Of a DNA stretch of 64,000 nucleotides, positions 59,051 to 64,000 are shown piece after piece. The DNA lies in assembly GCA_034509495.1 (NCBI GenBank), contig CM067519.1:25191006-25255005 (forward strand), written 5' to 3'. Source of the stretch: Acestrorhynchus altus. Its lineage: Eukaryota > Chordata > Actinopteri > Characiformes > Acestrorhynchidae. Position 1 is the first letter of the stretch. Every line of letters begins with the position of its first letter. A program made the position numbers and the translations under genes. The notes under the pieces were generated by a model that was not told where the DNA came from, searched no databases, and worked only from the letters and a program-made list of their open reading frames with translations.

Positions 59051-61340
59051 GGCACCAGAGGGAATCGGACAAGGACTTGAGGGCTGCTGATCAATGGAAG
59101 TGGGGTTTACGGAGTAGATGGAGCAGAATCGGGAGGAAGCTTCATCTAGTTTCTGGTTATGGAGGAAGAGGAGGTCTTCGATCTTCAGCTCCTGTTCCTT
59201 GGCTATAATGTACTCTACTCCTGTACTCACATGGCTGCTTGTTTCAGTTTTCACTAACGTGATGTCATAATCTCGATCTTTATTATCATACATACATACA
59301 CACACACATACCCCCTATATGGACAAAAGTATTCGGACACTGGCTCATTCGTTATTTCGTCTGTCGCACTGACACAGACATGGTGGTGACGTGTAAGTGT
59401 GTGTTGCGCTGGTACAACAGGATCAGACACAACAGTATATATGACAACTGTTGTTGCCATTTACATTGTTCTACTGTTCCTTAACTGTATAAACACAACA
59501 CTAAACCTCCAACTCCTCACTCACGGTCATCAGTGTCCATGTGTGTGTCTTAGCCTTTTGTCACTTTAAATGAAGTGTACATGTCCAATATGCCACAAAC
59601 AGTACTGTGTTGCCCCCCCTCGCCCCGTCCCCATCACCCCGTCCCCCTCGTCCCGTCCCCATCGTTCATCTTGCATGTGTATCAATGCCTTATTTCATTG
59701 GTGTGTCAAAAATGAGGGCAGGACTGGTTTTCTCTCATCACCACGTTCAGTTTGTGTTTTACGACCCTGTAATCTTGGTCCTGGTTTATAGGCTCAACGT
59801 ATCACCTCACTTTCAGAGCAATTCATGATGTGACAGACAACCACGTGCCTTCCGAACTGCAGGCTGGGTACTGTTGTACTGCCGATGATGGTCTCCCTGC
59901 CCTCCACTCCTGAGAGGAGGAAGCATTAAAGGAACCTTCCACATTAAAATACAGCTCCTAGTCACTGGTAGCAGGCTTGGTGGTTCTAACCAGGCATTGA
60001 CAGCACTATGTGTGGACAAAAGTATTGGGACACCACTTAATCATTGAATTTATGTATTCTGTTCACTCCTTTTGCCACAGGTGTAATGCACAGGTCTCCC
60101 AAAACTTGTGTCCATCCATGTAGTATATTATTGGAATAGTGGACCATTTTCGTGGCGCTGGTACAAGAGGTTTGTACACACTGCCTTCACTGCCTGTCCA
60201 CTTTATTAGAAACCCTTAGACTGCCGTTCCCCTGTATGTAATTAAATCACCTGCAGAGACCCCGTCACTGATTGCTCCTCACATCACACATGTAGATTAT
60301 GACACAGTTATGGGGTTGGGTGTTCTTCTAGTGTAATTTTATGGCTCATTATTCCAGTCATTTATATCTGAGATGTTTGTTTGACGCAGGACGAGAGCTG
60401 CTGAAATTTCCTGTGAATGAACCAGTATGAATTAGTGGTGTAATGTGGTGTAAATAGACAAATGGGACCAATCACAAAAAGGATCACCTGGGTATCAAAA
60501 ACAAACATCCACATATTTTTTCTTATTGCTGAGCGGCCTTATTTTCGTTTCTTTGTTTTCAAATGATTTCCATGCATTAAAACTTGTTGTATTGTTTTGT
60601 TTTGATCGTCTGCATTTCTTTTGTCTCGTGAAGTGACTTTTATTCCGTTTTTTTGTGTTCAGTTGCCTCTTATTTGTTATATTCTTCCTTGGTTTCTTGT
60701 GGAAAGGCTGTAAGTCATAGCAATATTTGTTTTCATATCACTTTAAATGGTTGTTTCACTCCAGTTGAAGACTTTGGTATTATTGTATGTGCTCTTTTTT
60801 CCAGATCCTGCTTTTCCAATACACTGGAAAACCATCGTGCAATTGGAGAAATTGCAAAGCACTCACTTAGACTGTAAATATTCAGTCTAAATAACGTTTG
60901 TCCTAAAACACTGCCTACATTTTGCCAACAGTTAGAAGACTAATCTGTGTTACAATCACTCTCACACTGTATATATATTATAGTTACTGTGACAATGTAT
61001 TTTTGGGACTGTTAGGAGGATGAAGCTACCACTATAGATGTATATAAATATTCCTTGTGCCAATTTGTGCAAGTGTTCACATTTTTTCTTTTTTATGTAT
61101 TTTTTAAATGTGTGAATTCTTGCACTGATGATGAAAACATTGACCAAGAAGCATGTGATGCAACAAGTGTGTTTAAACCACATGTTTTGGGATTGTTTGT
61201 GAAGTTTTATTTATATTGTATTCTGTCACTACAGCAAAAAAAGACATTGTGTTGGTGCGTTAATAAAAATGTGTGTATGTATACACTCCAACAAATTACT
61301 TTTACATAAAACATTGAAAATAAATGTGTCTCTGATGCGA
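59051..61340 (+). other. unc13b: unc13b 3' UTR (probable extent)
   Basis: Follows the stop; no further ORF of note. Candidate polyadenylation signals AATAAA lie at 61262-61267 and 61319-61324. TIR-type repeats (ggacaaaagtattcggacac at about 59320; ggacaaaagtattgggacacc at about 60012) are embedded. The T-rich, repeat-poor segment 60530-61330 looks like genuine UTR. Confidence 0.55.
61262..61324 (+). terminator. unc13b: candidate polyadenylation signals of unc13b
   Basis: AATAAA at 61262-61267 and 61319-61324, with GT-rich sequence between and after. Confidence 0.5.
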
Positions 61341-61689
61341 GTTCTTAAGATCTGCTTTAAAGTAACATTATGCAGCAATTTTACTTTAAAATAGACGCTG
61401 TAGAATCATGCTGGTGGTACACTGACTGTAATGGGGAGCATGGTGCCTCTGTCATTCCCACTCTGCACCGGAATGCTGCTCCTGTACTTTGGAATTTTGG
61501 TGGAGTTGCACTGGACGTCTCTCCAGAACCGCGTAACACACCTTAGTGTAAAATCCTGTAATATTATTGATACCTCAGTCCACATGCTTCTGTGTCTTCC
61601 AGCTTGTCAACAAATGCACGTGTACAGCTGTCCGTTAGAGGGTGCTCGAAGGAATTGTATTCATGGCAGTGGAGTAACAGTGAGTGAAA

Positions 61690-62066
61690 CTCCCCAACAA
61701 GAATTCTACTGCCAAAAGAATAGGACTCTCTGGAGCATACAAACAAACATGAACCTATTCTTGTCTAATGACAGGTGTGGGTTAGAGGGGTATAAAACCC
61801 CCAGCATTGAGCTGTGGAGCAGTGGAACTGTGTTCTGGAGCTCCATTCAGTACGTTGGGATTGGATGACTTGGGGAGTTGGGAATGAGGTGGGGTGCTGG
61901 TTATCCAACATCCTGACTTCACTCACCCTCCTGTTGCTGAATGTAATCCAATCCTCACAGCAATGCGTTGAAACCCAGACAGTAGAGACAAAAGCAGGAC
62001 TCGAATACCCTTGATTTCAGAAGAACCAAAGAATGAACAGGTGTTCCAACACTTTCGCCCATATGG
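61690..62066. mobile_element. TIR element, copy 2 (inverted relative to copy 1)
   Basis: Contains 'ctgtggagcagtggaactgtgttctggagctcc', 'gggagttgggaatgaggtgg' and a terminal 'aggtgttccaacactttcgccc', the reverse complement of blocks at 34857-35175. Confidence 0.72.
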
Positions 62067-63070
62067 CATATGTGGAAGTAATAATCTGCCATCTGACCAT
62101 CATAAAACTGAACTGCTTTGGATTTGAATGGTCAGGTTGTTCCTCTGAAAGCTCCACCATTGGCTGTGTTCTGGTCCACGTCACTCGTACAGTCGGTGCT
62201 TCGCTGGCCTGCCCTTCAGTCCAAAGATCAGTTAATGTTTGCTTTCAGTGTGAAACACCCAACAGTCTCTACCACCCCTCTCCATTTCCTTCCAGCCACA
62301 GGTGTGTCCACACTCCACCGCTTCGCCTCCTCACTCCCTGACCTCTGACCTTTTCTACTCACCCAGCTCTGACCTGAGGAACAGAGTCTAGACCTTCATC
62401 TGGACAGTCCACAGGACCGGTTCAGCCTGTGCTGACCTAGAAGAGTGAAGAAAAGGGTGTTGGGAGTTGTAGTCTTCCTATTTTTGCTCTTGCTGTGCTG
62501 GTGTGTCTTCGATTTATTGGGACGAGACTTTCAGTCCAGGAACTGCATGAGACCTTTCTGTCTCAGGTATGTCTGATAGTGCTGTCTCATACATTCATAT
62601 ATATTTCTGCATAAAGTAAGATATACTATTACTCACACAATATATGTATATATACATGGTATGTGTGTGTGTGTCTTCAATCAATGGGATAATTTGCTCA
62701 TCAGTGGGGAGGACAGGTGTGTAATAGTCCACCAGCTCACAATGGAACCCAAGAGAACTTATAATCTAAACAGTTAAAGAAGAATAAAATGTCCATAAAC
62801 CAGATACCAGATACCAGATACTGAAAGCAAAGGTTCACATACTTTTGCTCTCACAGATATGTAATATTGGATCATTTTCCTCAATAAATATATGAGCAAG
62901 TGTAATATTATTGACCCATTTTTGGTTCCGTATCTACTTTTAGGACTTTTAGTTCAAATGTATACAGAGATATAGAAAGTTCTAAAGGGTTCACAAACTT
63001 TTTAGCACTACTGCAGGTGCTGTCATGCAAAAATCGCCTGGTGAAAATATATGGACATAAAAAACTCTAC

Positions 63071-63073
<3 letters not shown>

Positions 63074-63131
<58 letters not shown>
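63074..63131. repeat. (TG)n microsatellite
   Basis: About 29 TG repeats. Confidence 0.96.
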
Positions 63132-63132
<1 letters not shown>

Positions 63133-63344
63133 AACAGGTGTTTTCCCACTGCTGATGGGAGGGGGAGCTGGAGGGGGGGGGGTTTCAAAACTGTGCCAAT
63201 GTCACACATAGCTGTGGTCACTGACCTGTTTCGAGTCACAGCGACGTCGTTACAGGTCAGCTTTGTGGATTTCAGCTTTATTTAGACTTGGTTTGTTTTG
63301 TTTCTTTATCAGCCATAATATTATGACCACCTCCTTCACTCTGC

Positions 63345-63665
63345 TCTCAAAACATGTCATATCAGCTCCACTGACCACACAGGAGCACTATGTGGTTCTA
63401 TAAATCCAGACTGTAGTTCATCTGTTTCTCTGATACTTTATTCTCCTCCTTTCACCCTGATCTTCAATGATCGGGACCCCACAGGACCACCACAGAGCAG
63501 CTATGATGTGGGCGGTGGGTCGTTCTCAGCACTGGGGATGGTGTGTTAGTGTGTGTTGTGCTGGTGTGAGTGGATCAGACACAGCAGTGCTGCTGGAGTG
63601 CTTAAACCCCTCAATGTCACTGCTGGACTGAGAACAGTCCACCAATCACAGTCCAGTAACACCTA
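63345..63665. mobile_element. family R repeat, copy 4
   Basis: The most complete copy: 'cacaggagcactatgtggtt', 'ccctgatcttcaatgatcgg', 'gtgggcggtgggtcgttctc', 'cacagcagtgctgctggagt', then 'tgagaacagtccaccaa'. Confidence 0.75.
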
Positions 63666-63741
63666 AACACAAACAACTGAAGAAGTGACTTTTACATTTA
63701 CTTTCTGATGGTAAATGTATGTTTGTTGGCTGATGAATGTT

Positions 63742-63748
<7 letters not shown>

Positions 63749-63807
<59 letters not shown>
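63749..63807. repeat. (TG)n microsatellite
   Basis: About 29 TG repeats. Confidence 0.96.
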
Positions 63808-63808
<1 letters not shown>

Positions 63809-63876
63809 TTTGCTCCTTGTTCATTCCTGGCAGTTTCAGACGTCTGAAATGAGATAAGATAAACAAAGATAGCAAG

Positions 63877-63879
<3 letters not shown>

Positions 63880-63935
<56 letters not shown>

Positions 63936-63936
63936 N

Positions 63937-64000
<64 letters not shown>
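63880..64000. repeat. (TG)n microsatellite to the window end, with one N
   Basis: At least 60 TG repeats running off the window, with an undetermined base at about 63936. Its length may be unreliable in the assembly. Confidence 0.96.

Noticed and set aside
61431..61868. 145-codon ORF downstream of unc13b
   Set aside because: Its 3' half overlaps the TIR element copy 2, and its 5' half has no coding-like composition or splice context.

Overview
The window is vertebrate genomic DNA, almost certainly from a teleost fish. It has small exons with GT/AG introns, very abundant (TG)n/(CA)n microsatellites, decayed Tc1/mariner transposases, tRNA-derived SINEs and 'ggacaaaagtattgggacacc'-type inverted-repeat elements. 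The mix resembles ostariophysan fish, but that is only an impression.

Everything I can assign as a gene belongs to one plus-strand locus, unc13b (Munc13-2), the synaptic-vesicle priming factor. The first exons (C2A domain) lie upstream of the window. About 40 exons can be placed with phase-consistent splice sites. From 25.7 kb to the stop at 59050 they encode, in order, a linker, the C1 zinc finger, C2B, the MUN domain and C2C, and they read like UNC13B rather than UNC13A/C. I cannot say which teleost copy (unc13ba or unc13bb) this is.

Layout: (1) 0.1-0.3 kb, a probable linker exon. (2) 1.3-11.0 kb, one uninterrupted 9.7-kb open frame of about 3,220 codons. It is Ser/Gln/Pro-rich, with two families of short hydrophobic repeats, a compact Trp/Tyr-rich module and CtBP-type DLS motifs. 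(3) 11.3-12.6 kb, two exons of the ubiquitous (ub) form, the second carrying half of a calmodulin site. (4) 16.5-24.4 kb, the brain-type (b) N-terminus: a candidate leader exon, a 2.4-kb first coding exon (ATG at 21758) and a 23-nt connecting exon that may also act as a terminal exon. (5) 25.7-45.2 kb, shared exons through C1, C2B and most of MUN. (6) 45.4-53.1 kb, nine candidate in-frame phase-0 microexons (15-54 nt, acidic/lysine-rich) at a single junction of the MUN domain. (7) 53.4-59.05 kb, the end of MUN, a 57-nt optional exon and C2C. (8) 59.05-61.3 kb, the 3' UTR. (9) 61.3-64 kb, repeats ending in a long (TG)n with an N.

Taken together the locus appears to make several N-termini (giant, ub, b) on one priming core, with extra diversity from the microexon array. 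Several acceptors lie directly behind long (TG)n tracts. The most interesting items are the microexon array, the giant repeat exon with CtBP/RIBEYE-type motifs, and the (TG)n acceptor architecture.
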